NCBI GenBank assembly: GCA_023213395.1
Contig: CM041465.1
Location: 161,517,741 to 161,581,740 of the forward strand
Source: Cycas panzhihuaensis
Taxonomy: Eukaryota; Cycadophyta
Length of the DNA: 64,000 nt
Direction: 5' to 3'
Shown here: positions 22,340 through 33,096 of the stretch, piece by piece
How the letters are laid out: each line of letters opens with the position of its first letter
How positions within the stretch are numbered: position 1 is the stretch's first letter
The notes under the pieces: model-generated
Seen by the model: only the letters and a program-made list of their open reading frames with translations
Database searches by the model: none
What the model was told of the DNA's origin: nothing
Made by a program: the position numbers and the translations under genes

Positions 22340-23044
22340 TTAAAGGTTGTCTGAAAATCTGCTCATAGAATAAGGATCTATCCATCCCAAGTCGATCTTT
22401 ATATGTCTGGCATCTCTATAACCTTGGAACCTCAAGCTTGAATGATTTGTATGCTTGCAGTACTTAGTTTGTGAGGGCTTTGTATAATATATGCATCGAT
22501 GCTGAGTCTCCTGATAATGTGGGTGTCGATAAGGTCCCACTTTGGTATGTGCTCTAACTTTTGATGAGTGATGGTCTTCCTTGTCCTTGACTTCGACTGG
22601 TGGTGTGGAATGACAAACAGTTTCTACTGTGTTACCCTGCTGCTCATTTTCTCCCTTATCATCTTTCTTTTGCTCTTGACTTTGAGGAGTAGGGAGAATT
22701 CCTTGTTCCACCTTACGATTATATTTTTCAAGTATTTGACGAGCTTCTTCTTTGTCTTGCTCAAGGCTTTGCATCTGATTCCACCAAGAATCATCATATT
22801 TTGAACCAATGATAAACTCGAACCATAAATATGAAGTACATTGACCAGGTGTGTTATACCACTGCTTAAACCAAAGATAAGCTTCTCTTTGTAGATACAA
22901 TGAGGCTACTTTAGTCAACTCTATGTTGCCTACATAGTGAGCATCAAGTGATTTTAAATATGTAGACATATCATTGAGCCAGTCTTTTATAGAGAGAGTT
23001 CCATCTACATTAAATATGCGATGTATGGGTCTTTTTATAGCCAT
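22340..23044 (-). CDS. gag: Intact Gag-like protein of the gag-only element, 234 aa
   Basis: An uninterrupted frame starts at an ATG at 23044 and stops at 22340. Residues 1-100 fit the Ty3-type retrotransposon capsid domain (Retrotrans_gag): FNVDGTLSIKDWLNDMSTYL, then SLYLQREAYLWFKQWY, then a SYLWFEFIIGSKYDDSWWNQ block. Residues 95-150 are charged, with a Lys/Glu/Gln-rich, probably helical linker. The C terminus has scattered Cys and His (RCIYYTKPSQTKYCKHTNHS) but no proper CCHC knuckle. The protein would form particles that package element RNA. It is the only complete retroelement gene in the window, and nothing follows it but the polypurine tract and LTR. Confidence 0.85.
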   Translation of the reverse strand: MAIKRPIHRIFNVDGTLSIKDWLNDMSTYLKSLDAHYVGNIELTKVASLYLQREAYLWFKQWYNTPGQCTSYLWFEFIIGSKYDDSWWNQMQSLEQDKEEARQILEKYNRKVEQGILPTPQSQEQKKDDKGENEQQGNTVETVCHSTPPVEVKDKEDHHSSKVRAHTKVGPYRHPHYQETQHRCIYYTKPSQTKYCKHTNHSSLRFQGYRDARHIKIDLGWIDPYSMSRFSDNL

Positions 23045-23785
23045 GTTGATGTGGGTATAAGAGAGACTAGGGGGTGTCTATAGCCAGTTATCCCCCAATT
23101 TTAATACAAAGAGATATTAGGCCTCAAGAGCAATGGTTTTGTGACCAAGGTGCGAATGTACCAAATACAATATAGAAACTTTAACTTTAACTTTAAAATT
23201 TTAATTCTGAAAAAAAATACGGCCATGAAAATACGATTCCAACGATTCAGACAGAATTAAATTCTGACGTCTAAATCAAAAGTTATAGATGTTTAAGAAA
23301 TTTGTTACTAGGGTTTCTAATGACTGTAATAGTACCTTCTAATAAAATACCAATAACTCTCTGCTCTGACCTTTGATTGACTTCAAACCACTTCCATTGG
23401 AAAGAAAATTTAAAAACGCATAGAATAAAAAAAAAATTAAGGTCATTTGGACACCTGTAGCCAAAGTTATGGCTCTTTGAAGTTGAGGTTGCAAATATGT
23501 CCCAAAAATACGTCAACGGAAAGTAGGTTGAAATAAAATTGGCTATGATTTCTGTAACTTTTCGTCAAAACTAGCACTATAACCACTCAAAATTTATGGC
23601 ATGGGCCCTTTCGTCTCGAATTCTTTGACGTTTCCTTAAGAATCTTTCGTCTTTGATTCCAACGAGTAAAACTTTTGTATGCTAAAAACCTTGAAAAAAA
23701 ATTTGGCAAAAAATGGGTCCCTAGCTCTTGTATGGATCAGAAAATAGTTCTGATCTTTCGGGCAACTTTCCACGATCACAACGCA
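23045..23785 (-). other. Leader of the gag-only element
   Basis: About 740 bp between the primer site and the gag ATG, with no coding signal. A short run near 23230-23480 recalls words in the gypsy-2 LTR (around aaccgttggaatc), but only loosely. Confidence 0.6.
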
Positions 23786-23797
23786 GCTCTGATACCA
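23786..23797 (-). other. Primer binding site of the gag-only element
   Basis: The plus strand reads gctctgatacca, a perfect reverse complement of TGGTATCAGAGC. It is separated from the LTR by two bases (ct), the same spacer as in gypsy-2. Confidence 0.92.
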
Positions 23798-23799
23798 CT

Positions 23800-24063
23800 T
23801 GTTACATGCTTATTCTATAACCAAATCAATATAAAGAAATATACAAAGAAATAGAAGAAATAAGATGAAAGAAGAAGGTAGGGTTCCGAAGAACATCCAT
23901 TAACATATCATTGTATCATATTCTCCTCTTTACAATAGAGTGGGGTATATATAACACTCACCCCCATATTATTATATTCATACCTTTATATCAACCAATC
24001 CTATTAATTCTCATATGATGGAGGGTCATAGCCCTCTCTAACATGTGGTGTAGGCTCACCACA
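23800..24063 (-). repeat. 5' LTR of the gag-only element (264 bp)
   Basis: It begins TGTTACATGC and ends CTCACCACA on the plus strand. It is the partner of 21997-22245. Confidence 0.92.
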
Positions 24064-24068
24064 AAGCT

Positions 24069-26559
24069 TAACTTATACAAGTGGTAATATAAAATTTAAT
24101 TAGAATAAGATCAGATAATAAATAAACTTAAGCCATGATGATAGTTATTTGATGTCGCACATCTCTAAATCTCATAAAGAAGTGAAATCTTACATAAAGA
24201 TATGGTTCACTTCACTTCTACAAAAGGGAGCATGGTCTCCACTTAACACTTAAAAAGTAAGAAGATAAAAAAATATAGCATATGAAGAGTGCTTGGAACT
24301 CAATCGAGGTGAGATCAATTGAGGAGACTAGGTCTATGAAGACTTAGCATGGAGAGGGTTCTCTTTTCTCCTTGTTTTATTTTTTTAAAGTTCTAATTGA
24401 TATAATTATAATCTATCCATACAAAATATAGAAGAATGGCACGTACAATGAATGCATAGGTTAGAAGAATAATATAAATTTGCAAGTATATTCTAATCCT
24501 TAAGCTAAATTGTTCCTAGTGTAAAAAATTGTAGTAACTCCAAACTCTAAGAGTGATCAACTTACCATCTACTTTCATCATACAAGTCTTACAAAGGTAT
24601 GAGGATAATATACTATGATCTAATAAGTTGTTATTCCTCCCTTTTTACACTATCATCTCTATTTATGGTTTGGAAAAGAGGATGTTATCGTAGAACTCTT
24701 CACAAGAGGTGACCATAGAAAAAAAAAAAAAAAGTAATAAACAAAGAACATTAATCTTGGTGTCACTTTAGAAAGTGTTGACATTAATAACAAGAGCTCA
24801 AATGTGTGGATGAACCATATAATGAGTATATTATTCCTATAGCTTGTTCCTATTATCACTCACTTGTTCATGATCTTAAGCCAACTAAGTAAGATCATGA
24901 ATCGATTGGGAATGGACAATTTATACATCAACAATGAGCTTGCCTATGATTTAGATTAATTATGTAATTGAGTTGTTGAACTATATATTTCATGATGTAG
25001 TTTTAAATACTAGAGCCCTTTCCTAACCAACCTACTTCGTATGTATTATCTTTATGAAAGTTAAATAGCGTCACTTAATACCATATAATATTCCATTTAT
25101 CTCATCTTATGCCTATCTATTATTTGATTCCTATAATAAAGATGTTTATTCCATGACAAAGTGGATATAATTATACAATGTTCATTATATGGAATCTATA
25201 TTATAGGTGCTAAAGACCCAATTGCCAAATACCTCTTAGCTTGTCAATGGCTTTGATATATGGATTCTAATTAACACTAGTGTAGACTTTTATAGTTTGG
25301 GAGTGTCGATAGGCATAACTTGTAGTTGCAGTCAGATTTTGGGCTCCATTCATTAACAATGTTACCCGTAGCATTGCATATGTTATTTCAGACTACACAC
25401 CTTATAACACCCTTAATTGTCGTTATAGTTTTATTTGCAAAGGTGTGGGAAAATGCATGGTTTTCACATCATGGGAAAGAAGTTGGGCTAACATGGGGTG
25501 CAATATTGTGCAAAAATTTGAACACTAAGAATTTGGGAACATGTGGGTAAATAGTTTTCTTTAATTTTCCTATTTACTCTTGTCCCATGGATAGGAGTAT
25601 TTCTCCTCGATGAATTCCACTGAGGGTGCCTATTGGCACAATTAGAGTGGTGTAAAAGCAAAGGTCTAACTCATTGACTTCCTAAGAGAATAAAGGTACA
25701 TATTTCCCATAGATGGAGATAAAGAACTCATTGATATTTTAAATACATTAAAGAAGGAGACATATTCTTAATTCCATGATGAATACTAGCAAGAAAAAAT
25801 TGAAGTGGTGTGACCCACTATTTCCCATGCTTCTCCTAAGAAACAACATTATGTTCGTAAATTTTTAAAAGGCTAGTAGCATGAGATCATCTACTAAATT
25901 ACTTATTTGATCTCCTCATCTTCCCTTGATATCCATATCTTTAAATAATACTTCATTAGGAGTCCATATTAAAAAATGCCTACCACTACTATTAAAGAAA
26001 AAGTGAAAAGTACCATTTCCTCCTAAATTATGAGAAGATGAAGAAGATTATGAAGAAAGTTTTGGATAGAGGAACAAATCAACCTTTAAGAAAATTAGAA
26101 GAAAGATGACTAACCAACTAAAGGTTCAATGGAGAATCACATTAAGTTGATAAATGATAATAAAGTTAAGCTTGAGGATGGAGAAGTATCCTTATATATT
26201 TCAATTTATAAGATGCATTCTTTTAGTCAAATACTCGATGCATTATACTTTATTAACAAATGAGATATTACTAGTCATTGAGTAAATAGTGAAAGCACTT
26301 TTCCTTATGCAAATTTTTGATAAATTTTAATAAGGATATGGACAATGTTCACATTAACTTAATAGAAAAGCAAGGCAACTCATATAATTATCAATATAAT
26401 AACACTTTTTTATGCATACAATGTTGAAAGCCTTATTCTCATTATCAAAATTATGGTCCATCTCTTTAGGATAATGGCTGTAATATAGTATGTTGCAACT
26501 ATTCGACTTCATGCTAATGTATTAGACCTTAATAGAGATAAGGTGCATTAACCAACAAC
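24069..26559. other. No gene recognised
   Basis: AT-rich DNA without family-level similarity that I can see. A 74-codon open reading at 25326-25550 has no recognisable domain. A perfect hairpin lies at 24867-24901 and a 15-base A run near 24719. Confidence 0.4.
24867..24901. repeat. 12-bp perfect inverted repeat with 11-nt loop
   Basis: TTCATGATCTTA at 24867-24878 is the exact reverse complement of TAAGATCATGAA at 24890-24901. No T run follows, and no gene is close, so a terminator or regulatory role is not indicated. Confidence 0.85.
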
Positions 26560-27150
26560 CAAATGTCATGCTAATAATATTCTTATTTTATCTAGTTGTC
26601 ATGCTTTCTAAAAAATACCATTATTAATTATTTCTACTATTATCTAATGACATATAAACATGCAATTTAGTGCACTTGATGACCACTTGTAAAACTTATA
26701 AAATGGCACAAAATATAACATCTTCCTTCTTGTTAAACTACTAGAAGACCATTGGATTACCCTATTAGAAATGAAATGATATTGTGGATAATTCTTGGAT
26801 CTTGGCATAAATTAAGTTAGGCTTATGTAAGAGAGTATAAAAGTTAGTAACACTGCCTAAATGGGTTAATAACTAACTTGGTTGACAACTAGCATCCATC
26901 AGTCACTAACCAATAACTAGCAATTCACAACTAACATTTGATGACCAATTGCACAAAGTTGTCTTTATAATAATACAACTAGTGACTAATGGGTAGCAAT
27001 TAACCATTGATGGCTAGTGTCTAATAATTGATGACTAGTATCTAACAACTAATAACTAATTGCTAATGACTAATGTCCAGTGACTAGCAAATAATGATGA
27101 ATGATCAATAACCTATTATATAAGGTTCTCCTTATAGTAATTAAATTATA
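26560..27150. repeat. Dispersed repeat, copy 1 (partner 43944-44510)
   Basis: The segment runs from aaatgtcatg and attcttattttatcta through ggataattcttggatcttg to aaggttctccttatagtaa, and aligns in the same order and orientation with 43944-44510. The central 250 bp is rich in degenerate ctaataactagtgact words. It has no coding potential. It may be part of a long LTR or an unclassified repeat. Confidence 0.8.
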
Positions 27151-27711
27151 TACAATTAGTAACTTGTTTTCTCCTTGTGCTTTTAATAATATCACCTTCT
27201 ACTAAAAAAAACTACTAATGTTGAGTTAATTTGTTTGACCTAAAGCCTCTGCACTACCCAAAAATTTCAAAACATAATGATAGTTAAGTTTGGCACTAGA
27301 TTGTAAAAACATTTATGGATTTTTAGACCGATGGTATCATTGCATCAAAGTTATTAGGTTTCAAATCATTCTTATAAATAAAAATAGAAAAATTAAGTGA
27401 GGTGGTAAAGATTACTATATCATGCTCAACTCTATGAGAAGTTTTCTAATCTATTATGTGTGTGTTTATATGTATGCATTTGTTATGAGATATGGAGCTT
27501 AAAGTATATGACTACTCTTGACTATATATAGTCTAGAAAGGGTCTCATTCTTGTTTTGTAAGTTTTTTATTTTTTTATGATTTTAATTAAGTGGATGAAA
27601 TTAGATCCTTGTTTGTCAAGGTTATTAGCCCTTTCATCCAGTTCACCCTTATAACCCACCATATGGATTAAACCTGGGACTTTCAACACTATAGGGTAAA
27701 TACCTACCAAT
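27151..27711. other. No gene recognised
   Basis: AT-rich flank of gypsy-2, with nothing identifiable. Confidence 0.4.
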
Positions 27712-27716
27712 ACACC

Positions 27717-28295
27717 TGTAGTGATCTAATTCTACTTTTATAGCAATTTTCCTTAAAAATACAAGTAATAATCCACAAAAACAATAACTAGATGCTATTC
27801 AACAAGGAAAATGAACAATGAACAAGAATTACAGAATCCACAGAAGTAAATAATAGTCTTTATTGTCAAATAATACCAAAATAGAGCAAAAGTTCAACAA
27901 AGTACCTGTCTTTCTTGAAGACGTGAGCTTCCCTCTTCGAGGCGAGGAACCCTCCAAAGCTGCACCCCAAATGGGCGAGCTAATTGCGACCCTAGAACCG
28001 AAAATGCGCGACAAAAGAACCTCCGCCGATGTTGAAATGAGGCCGCAAATCCTCCTTAAATAAGCGCCCAAACGAAAGTAATAGAAGTCGGCTAGATCGA
28101 TAATATTCTTCTTAAAAGCTGCTCAAATAGAAGTCGGCGAACTTCTCCAAAACTGGCGAGCTAACTTGAAATGGCCATAACTTTTGATTGAGATGTCGGA
28201 ATTGACTTTCGTCTGAACCGTTGGAATCCTTGTTCAGAGGCCTTCAATTTGAATGGTTACATGGCATAGTTTTAACTAGATTTTGGAATGTTACA
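27717..28295 (-). repeat. gypsy-2 3' LTR (579 bp)
   Basis: It begins TGTAGTGATC and ends GAATGTTACA on the plus strand. It contains a GC-richer central part with the repeated word atagaagtcggc. It aligns throughout with 31607-32180. Confidence 0.95.
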
Positions 28296-28310
28296 AATCC
28301 CTCCCCTTCA
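28296..28310 (-). other. gypsy-2 polypurine tract
   Basis: On the minus strand the sequence is tgaaggggagggatt, directly before the 3' LTR. Confidence 0.9.
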
Positions 28311-28614
28311 AAGCATGCTTTGCCCTCAAAGCATTGGTAAGGGCCCATTTTTCTGCATCCATTCTTCAGATTCCCACGTTGCATCTTCAAGCTCCAATGT
28401 CTTCCATTTGATGAGATACTCTTTTATTATCCTGGATCGTAAATTCTTGTCCCTGGTCTTCATATTCCTTTGCCAGCTCTATTGCCCATTTTGGAGTTGC
28501 TATTGTCATTGAATTGGCTGAGGCTTCAATCTTTCCTTCCTCCGGTAGTCTAGATAGAGCATCGGCTATTACATTTTCTTTCCCTTGTTTGTATTCTATG
28601 GTGAAGTCAAAAGT
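28311..28614 (-). pseudogene. gypsy-2 linker fused to chromodomain remnant, integrase deleted
   Basis: After RNase H the minus strand continues with FTIEYKQGKENVIADALSRL, the usual end of the RNase H/linker region, and about 40 further residues. The next recognisable block, in another frame near 28328-28448, is KEYLIKWKTLELEDATWESE. That is the chromodomain core, with its aromatic and acidic positions kept. Between these two landmarks an intact chromovirus has a complete integrase of roughly 1.1-1.2 kb. Here there is essentially no space, so the deletion removed the zinc-binding, catalytic and GPF/Y modules. Chromodomains guide chromovirus integration to certain chromatin. Confidence 0.85.
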
Positions 28615-29230
28615 CTACAACTTACTGACCCATTTTTGTTGCTCATCAGATAATACCTTTTGATTCAGAAAGTACTTCAGGCTGTCATGATCAGTTCTAA
28701 CGACAAATTTACTTCCTAATAAATATTGCCTCCATTGGTGTATTGCATGCATAATGGCTAGCATCTCTTTGTCATATATTGGTTTTGTTTTTTCCCTATT
28801 ATTCAACTTCCGGCTTTCATAAGCTATTGGCCTTCCTCCCTGTAATAGAATTGCTCCTATTCCAAAACCCGAAGCATCACATTCCAATGTGAATGATTGA
28901 GTAAAATCCGGTAAGGCCAATCTTGGGAGCCGTGATCATTGCTTGTTTTAATTCTTGAAATGCTCCTACGCTCCTAAATTCCATTTGAATGCATCCTTTT
29001 TGGTCAGGTCTGTTAGTGGTGATGCTATGTGTGCATACCCCTTTATGAACTTTCTCAAAAATCCTGTTGCACCCAAAAAACTTCTTACTCTGTGACATTC
29101 TTCGGAGTTGGCCAGTTTACAATTGATAGGATCTTTTTTGGTTCAATTTTGATTCCTTCACCAGTGATAATGTGGCCCAGATACTCCAATTCTTTTTGCG
29201 AAAAGAACACTTTTTCTTATTTGCAAACAA
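28615..29230 (-). pseudogene. gypsy-2 RNase H and RT thumb, frameshifted
   Basis: RNase H is intact over 28615-28920: FTLECDASGFGIGAILLQGG with the first Asp, YDKEMLAIMHAIHQWRQYLL with the Glu, and FVVRTDHDSLKYFLNQ with the following Asp. Upstream (28920-29230) the connection domain SFLGATGFFRKFIKGY-type sequence can be read with frame changes. Catalytic residues are all present, but frameshifts separate it from the RT core. Confidence 0.88.
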
Positions 29231-29752
29231 TTACGCTTTCTCAAGTGTGAGCAGAACTTCCTTTATATGTTCCATATGTTCTTCCCATGTTTTGCTATAG
29301 ATTAGGATATCGTCAAAGAAAACCAGCACAAATTTTCTCAAAACATGTTTTAGTATTGAATTCATTGTGCTTTGGAAAGTAGCTGGAGCATTTGTTAAGC
29401 CAAAAGGCATAACCTTGAATTCAAACAACCCTTCATGCGTTCTGAATGCAGTTTTGTAGACATCTTCTTCTTTGACCCTTATTTGGTAGTATCCTGAGCG
29501 CAAATCCATCTTTGAAAAGTATCAAGCTCCATGTAATTCATCTAACAAATCTTCAATCCTTGGGATAGGGTATCGATTCTTTATGGTCAATTTGTTCAGG
29601 CCACGATAATCCACACACATTCTGTAAGATCCATCTTTCTTTAGATTGACCACCACGGGAGAGGCGAATGGACTCGTGCTTTTCACCACTACACCTTGGA
29701 GTAACAGTTCTTGTGTGATTTTTCAATTTCTTTCACGAGATGATAAGGATGC
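29231..29752 (-). pseudogene. gypsy-2 reverse transcriptase core
   Basis: The 92-codon open segment 29231-29509 holds [40 protein letters not shown] and the catalytic box [10 protein letters not shown], all typical and apparently functional. A TGA stop at about 29522 interrupts the palm just upstream, and frame changes follow towards the protease. The palm start with MCVDYR-type sequence is readable near 29600-29630. Confidence 0.9.
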
Positions 29753-30859
29753 CTATATGGAGGAATGTTGTTGGTATTGCTCAGGGATAAGGTCTATTAG
29801 TGCTCTAATTCCCTTTCTATGGCGTCCTTGGGGTTCTTCAAAAACTCTTTGATGTTTTTCTAAGATTTCCTGAATCTCTGAGGGAATGTCTTCTATTTCT
29901 ACTTTGTAACATGACATTATGTATGCTTGTGGATTCTTCTTTAAAAATTTTTCCATCCTATGAGATGAGACAAGCTGGACTGGGGGTGTGGCTGGGGCTT
30001 GTAGTCGATATTTGCGTCCTTTTTGTCGGAAACACATAAATCTTGTCATATAGTTGGTAACGATGTTTCCCAACGTTTGTAGCCATTGAATCCCCAAAAC
30101 TACATCCACTCCGCCTATAGGCATGGCAAACATACAAGTTGTGACCTTGTAATCATTAATCTGGAGAGTTGTATCTTTGCAGTATCCTCCACATGGCGTT
30201 GTTCTCCCATTTGCTATTGACACTTGGAAGGTGTTGAGGGGTTTCACTTGTAACCCCAATTTTTCTACTGATGCCTTGTTTATAAAATTATGTGTACTCC
30301 CACTATCAACTAAAATTGATACTGGTGTTCCCTTGATTTGTCCTTGGAATCTTAGGGTCTGTGGGGATACCTGTTGCCCTGTAATGGCCTGCAGTGAGAT
30401 TTGGACATTCCCTGTATCCACTTCCAGAAGTTCATCTTCTTCCCTTTCTATGCTTTGGTCTTGTTCTACTTCTTCCTCTGCTTCTTCTGGTATATCTGCA
30501 TCCTCATTATTGATCATGAAAACCTTTTTTACTAGGCACTGGTGTTCCTTATTCCATTTTCCTCCACACTTGAAGCACGTCCCTTTTCTTATATGCTCCT
30601 CTTTGGTTGTTCCTGAGCTTTCTCCTGTATTTTTTATAGCTAACGGAGGATCTACCTTTATTCCTGATTTTGCCCAATTAGGATTCTGGGTCTGATATGG
30701 TGGTGGCTCATATCTCCTTGTATATGTTGGTCTACTATCTCTAAGTTCTGCCTCTACATTTCTTGCTATCCGAATTGCTACTTGGAGTTGAGGTGGATCT
30801 GCTTTAACTCTAAATTTGATTTGATTTTTCAATCCACTAATATAAGTCTCGAGAAACAT
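29753..30859 (-). pseudogene. gypsy-2 gag C terminus, zinc knuckle and protease (368 codons open)
   Basis: The largest open retroelement frame in the window. Residues 1-45 end the capsid (ISGLKNQIKFRV, then VAIRIARNVEAELRD). Residues 94-107 form a zinc knuckle CFKCGGKWNKEHQC. An acidic stretch follows at about residues 120-150. The aspartic protease spans roughly residues 165-260, with active site ILVDSGSTHNFINKASVEKL intact and VVLGIQWLQTLG as the downstream flap/hydrophobic block. The last 60 residues lead into the RT. Gag start and RT lie in neighbouring frames, so the polyprotein is broken by small indels. Confidence 0.9.
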
Positions 30860-31486
30860 TCTTGCGGTATTTTTACGAGACCATACATTGTAGTGTTTGA
30901 AAGCTGTTAGTATATTCTTGGACCGTTCCTTGTTGATGTAATCGTGTTAATCGAGCAAAGTAATCAGTATTCCAAGAATCGCCATATTGCTCTATTAGTC
31001 CTCCTCTTAGATTCTCCCAAGTCATTGTATTGGTAAATTCATCTTTTGCCACCAATAGTACCACCTTAATGCCCTTCCATTTAAGTGTAAGGATGCTATT
31101 TCCATCTTTTCCTTACTTGTTGAGTTATAGACCCTAAAATAGTTCTCCATTTGTAAGATCCAATTTGTGATATTCTTGGATACTTCAGGATCAAATTTTT
31201 CCAAGGATAATCTTGCTCCTTTCCATCCATGATCCATGTTGGAAGTTCTCCTTTCATAAATTCGTCCATCAACCCTATTCCCTTGGTTTTCTTGATTGTT
31301 CCAAGTATCTATTTGTTCTATTCCTGATGCATTGCTGTTATCCATTTCTCCACCTGACACATTCTGTGTTGCTTGATCTGCTTTTGCTAGTAACTCCTGA
31401 ATTAAGGTTGTTAAAGCCTTTATGCTCTGGTTTAATTCTAATGCGCCTTCAATTTTTTCCTCTGAGGTTTTAGAGTGGGTCGCCAT
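30860..31486 (-). pseudogene. gag: gypsy-2 gag N terminus, frameshifted
   Basis: The gag start is the ATG at 31486 (MATHSKTSEEKIEGALELNQ). The 154-codon first segment carries the capsid words FDPEVSKNITNWILQMENYF and ASLHLNGRALRWYYWW. A frameshift near 31030-31060 moves the continuation (WENLRGGLIEQYGDSWNTDY, LTRLHQQGTVQEY) to another frame ending at 30873, followed by a second shift into the 29753-30859 frame. Confidence 0.88.
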
Positions 31487-31592
31487 CTTCCTAGAACGAG
31501 GGTTTTCCCTGATCTCAATTCTGTTTCTATTTATTTTGGCAGGGGGAGAATTTTTTTTTGACCTTTTTTGTGCTTTTCCCTTCTAAAACGAA

Positions 31593-31604
31593 GCTCTGAT
31601 ACCA
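31593..31604 (-). other. gypsy-2 primer binding site
   Basis: Plus strand gctctgatacca, a perfect initiator-tRNA-Met-type site, two bases from the 5' LTR. Confidence 0.92.
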
Positions 31605-31606
31605 CT

Positions 31607-32180
31607 TGTAGTGATCTAATTCTACTTTTATAGCAATTTTCCTCAAAAATACAAGTAATAATCCACAAAAACAATAACTAGATGCTATTCAACAAGGAAA
31701 ATGAACAATGAACAAGAATTACAGAATCCACGAGTAAATAATAGTCTTTATTGTCAAATAATACCAAAATAGAGCAAAAGTTCAACAAAGTACCTGTCTT
31801 TCTTGAAGACGTGAGCTTCCCTCTTCGAGGCGAGGAACCCTCAAGCTGCAACCCCAAATGGGCGAGCTAATTGCGACCCTAGAACCGAAAATGCGACAAA
31901 AGAACCTCCGACGATGTTGAAATGAGGCCGCAAATCCTCCTTAAATAAGCGGCCAAACGAAAGTAATAGAAGTCGGCGGTGGATAATATTCTTCTTAAAA
32001 CTGCTCAAATAGAAGTCGGCCAGAACTTCTCCAAAAACTGGCAGGCTAACTTGAAATGGCCATAACTTTTGATTGAGATGTCGGAATTGACTTTCGTCTA
32101 AACCGTTGGAATCCTTGTTCAGAGGCCTTCAATTTGAATGGTTACATGGCATAGTTTTAACTAGATTTTGGAATGTTACA
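31607..32180 (-). repeat. gypsy-2 5' LTR (574 bp)
   Basis: Partner of 27717-28295, with the same TG...CA ends and a few small indels, for example ccacagaagtaa versus ccacgagtaa. Confidence 0.95.
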
Positions 32181-32185
32181 ACACC

Positions 32186-33096
32186 CTAGTGCCTGACCTA
32201 TTTTGTTTTGTAAGTAATACACCACAGTCAAGGGGTGTCATGTTACCAATATTCTTAGCTCATTTTTCTCTTTATATTTTGATATTAAATTAGCCAAAAT
32301 TATTATTGAAACTAGTATTAATACATGTTAGATAATATATAATGACCTACATATAAATTTTTATATATGTTGATTATATATATGCCAATACTCCTTTCTC
32401 ATTTAGATATCATATCATTATCTAAATTATGGGTATTCTAACAAGATATTCTTAGAAGAAGAAGATAACTTCTATCAATGATTCCATTTTTTGTTATTCA
32501 TCAAAATTTCCCACTTGTTGGCATCCATAAGGATGTACTGGTGATATATTTATATATAGATACAAAATCAGAATTTATTTCCACATGGAAATTATCCTTT
32601 TATATGAGCTTTCCTTTCCTTCAAAGAGGATATGAGAATTAATGAGCTATTACAACAATCATTTGATAAGTATTCTACCATTCATTCTTTGATATCTAAA
32701 GAGAGAGGAGCCATACCTAATATGAAATCAAGACTTCTATATGTGGTTAAAGTAAGACTTTTATTACAATACATATTTTTCTTCTTTGTAAATATTTATT
32801 CATTACTTAAATTATGCCAACATACTTATGCATTTTCTTTATTTTATTTAATTAAATAATAATTATATTTTATATAAATTAAGTTGATATATTAAATTCT
32901 AATATAGAAGAAATGAAATATTCTTTTTTATGCATGTATATCTTTATCTTATACCTACAAAGATATGAAATTTAAAAGCTAGATACATCAATAGAATAAC
33001 ATCTTGATTGTGTGTCATGAACCCCTATATTCTTGTAGGAAAAATTGTTGGTATTTCTTTTTTTCTTCATCTATTGATAGCTACTCAATATACTAG
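32186..33096. other. No gene recognised
   Basis: AT-rich interval between gypsy-2 and gypsy-4. A 75-codon open reading at 32632-32859 shows no family features. Confidence 0.4.

Larger units (their letters stand above)
21992..24068 (-). mobile_element. Gag-only LTR element (TR-GAG type), 2.07 kb
   Basis: Two similar LTRs (21997-22245 and 23800-24063) flank 1.55 kb whose only gene is gag. A primer binding site (23786-23797) and a polypurine tract (22246-22260) sit at the correct ends for minus orientation. Flanking five-base duplications are gagct (21992-21996) and aagct (24064-24068), one mismatch. No protease, RT, RNase H or integrase sequence is present, and the space is too short for them. 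Known plant TR-GAG elements have this structure and depend on enzymes from autonomous relatives. The LTRs differ by a 13-15-base indel and a few substitutions, so the copy is moderately young. It lies about 0.8 kb upstream of the AUX1/LAX-like exon on the same strand. Confidence 0.88.
27712..32185 (-). mobile_element. gypsy-2: chromovirus with intact ends but no integrase
   Basis: LTRs 27717-28295 and 31607-32180 flank a 3.3-kb minus-strand internal region. The target duplication ACACC is perfect at 27712-27716 and 32181-32185. Primer site and polypurine tract are in place. The order is gag, protease, RT, RNase H, then a short linker and a chromodomain remnant; the whole integrase core is missing. 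The LTRs differ by about a dozen and a half small changes in 580 bp, so it is fairly young. Stops and frameshifts are few compared with gypsy-1. Either the deletion arose after insertion or the element moved as a defective copy using integrase supplied by relatives. Confidence 0.93.

Noticed and set aside
25326-25550. 74-codon plus-strand reading, briefly considered as a membrane-protein exon
   Set aside because: No similarity to AUX1/LAX or another family, and wrong strand to belong to the exon at 21 kb.
30177-30695. 172-codon plus-strand reading
   Set aside because: It is the antisense shadow of the gypsy-2 gag/protease frame on the minus strand.
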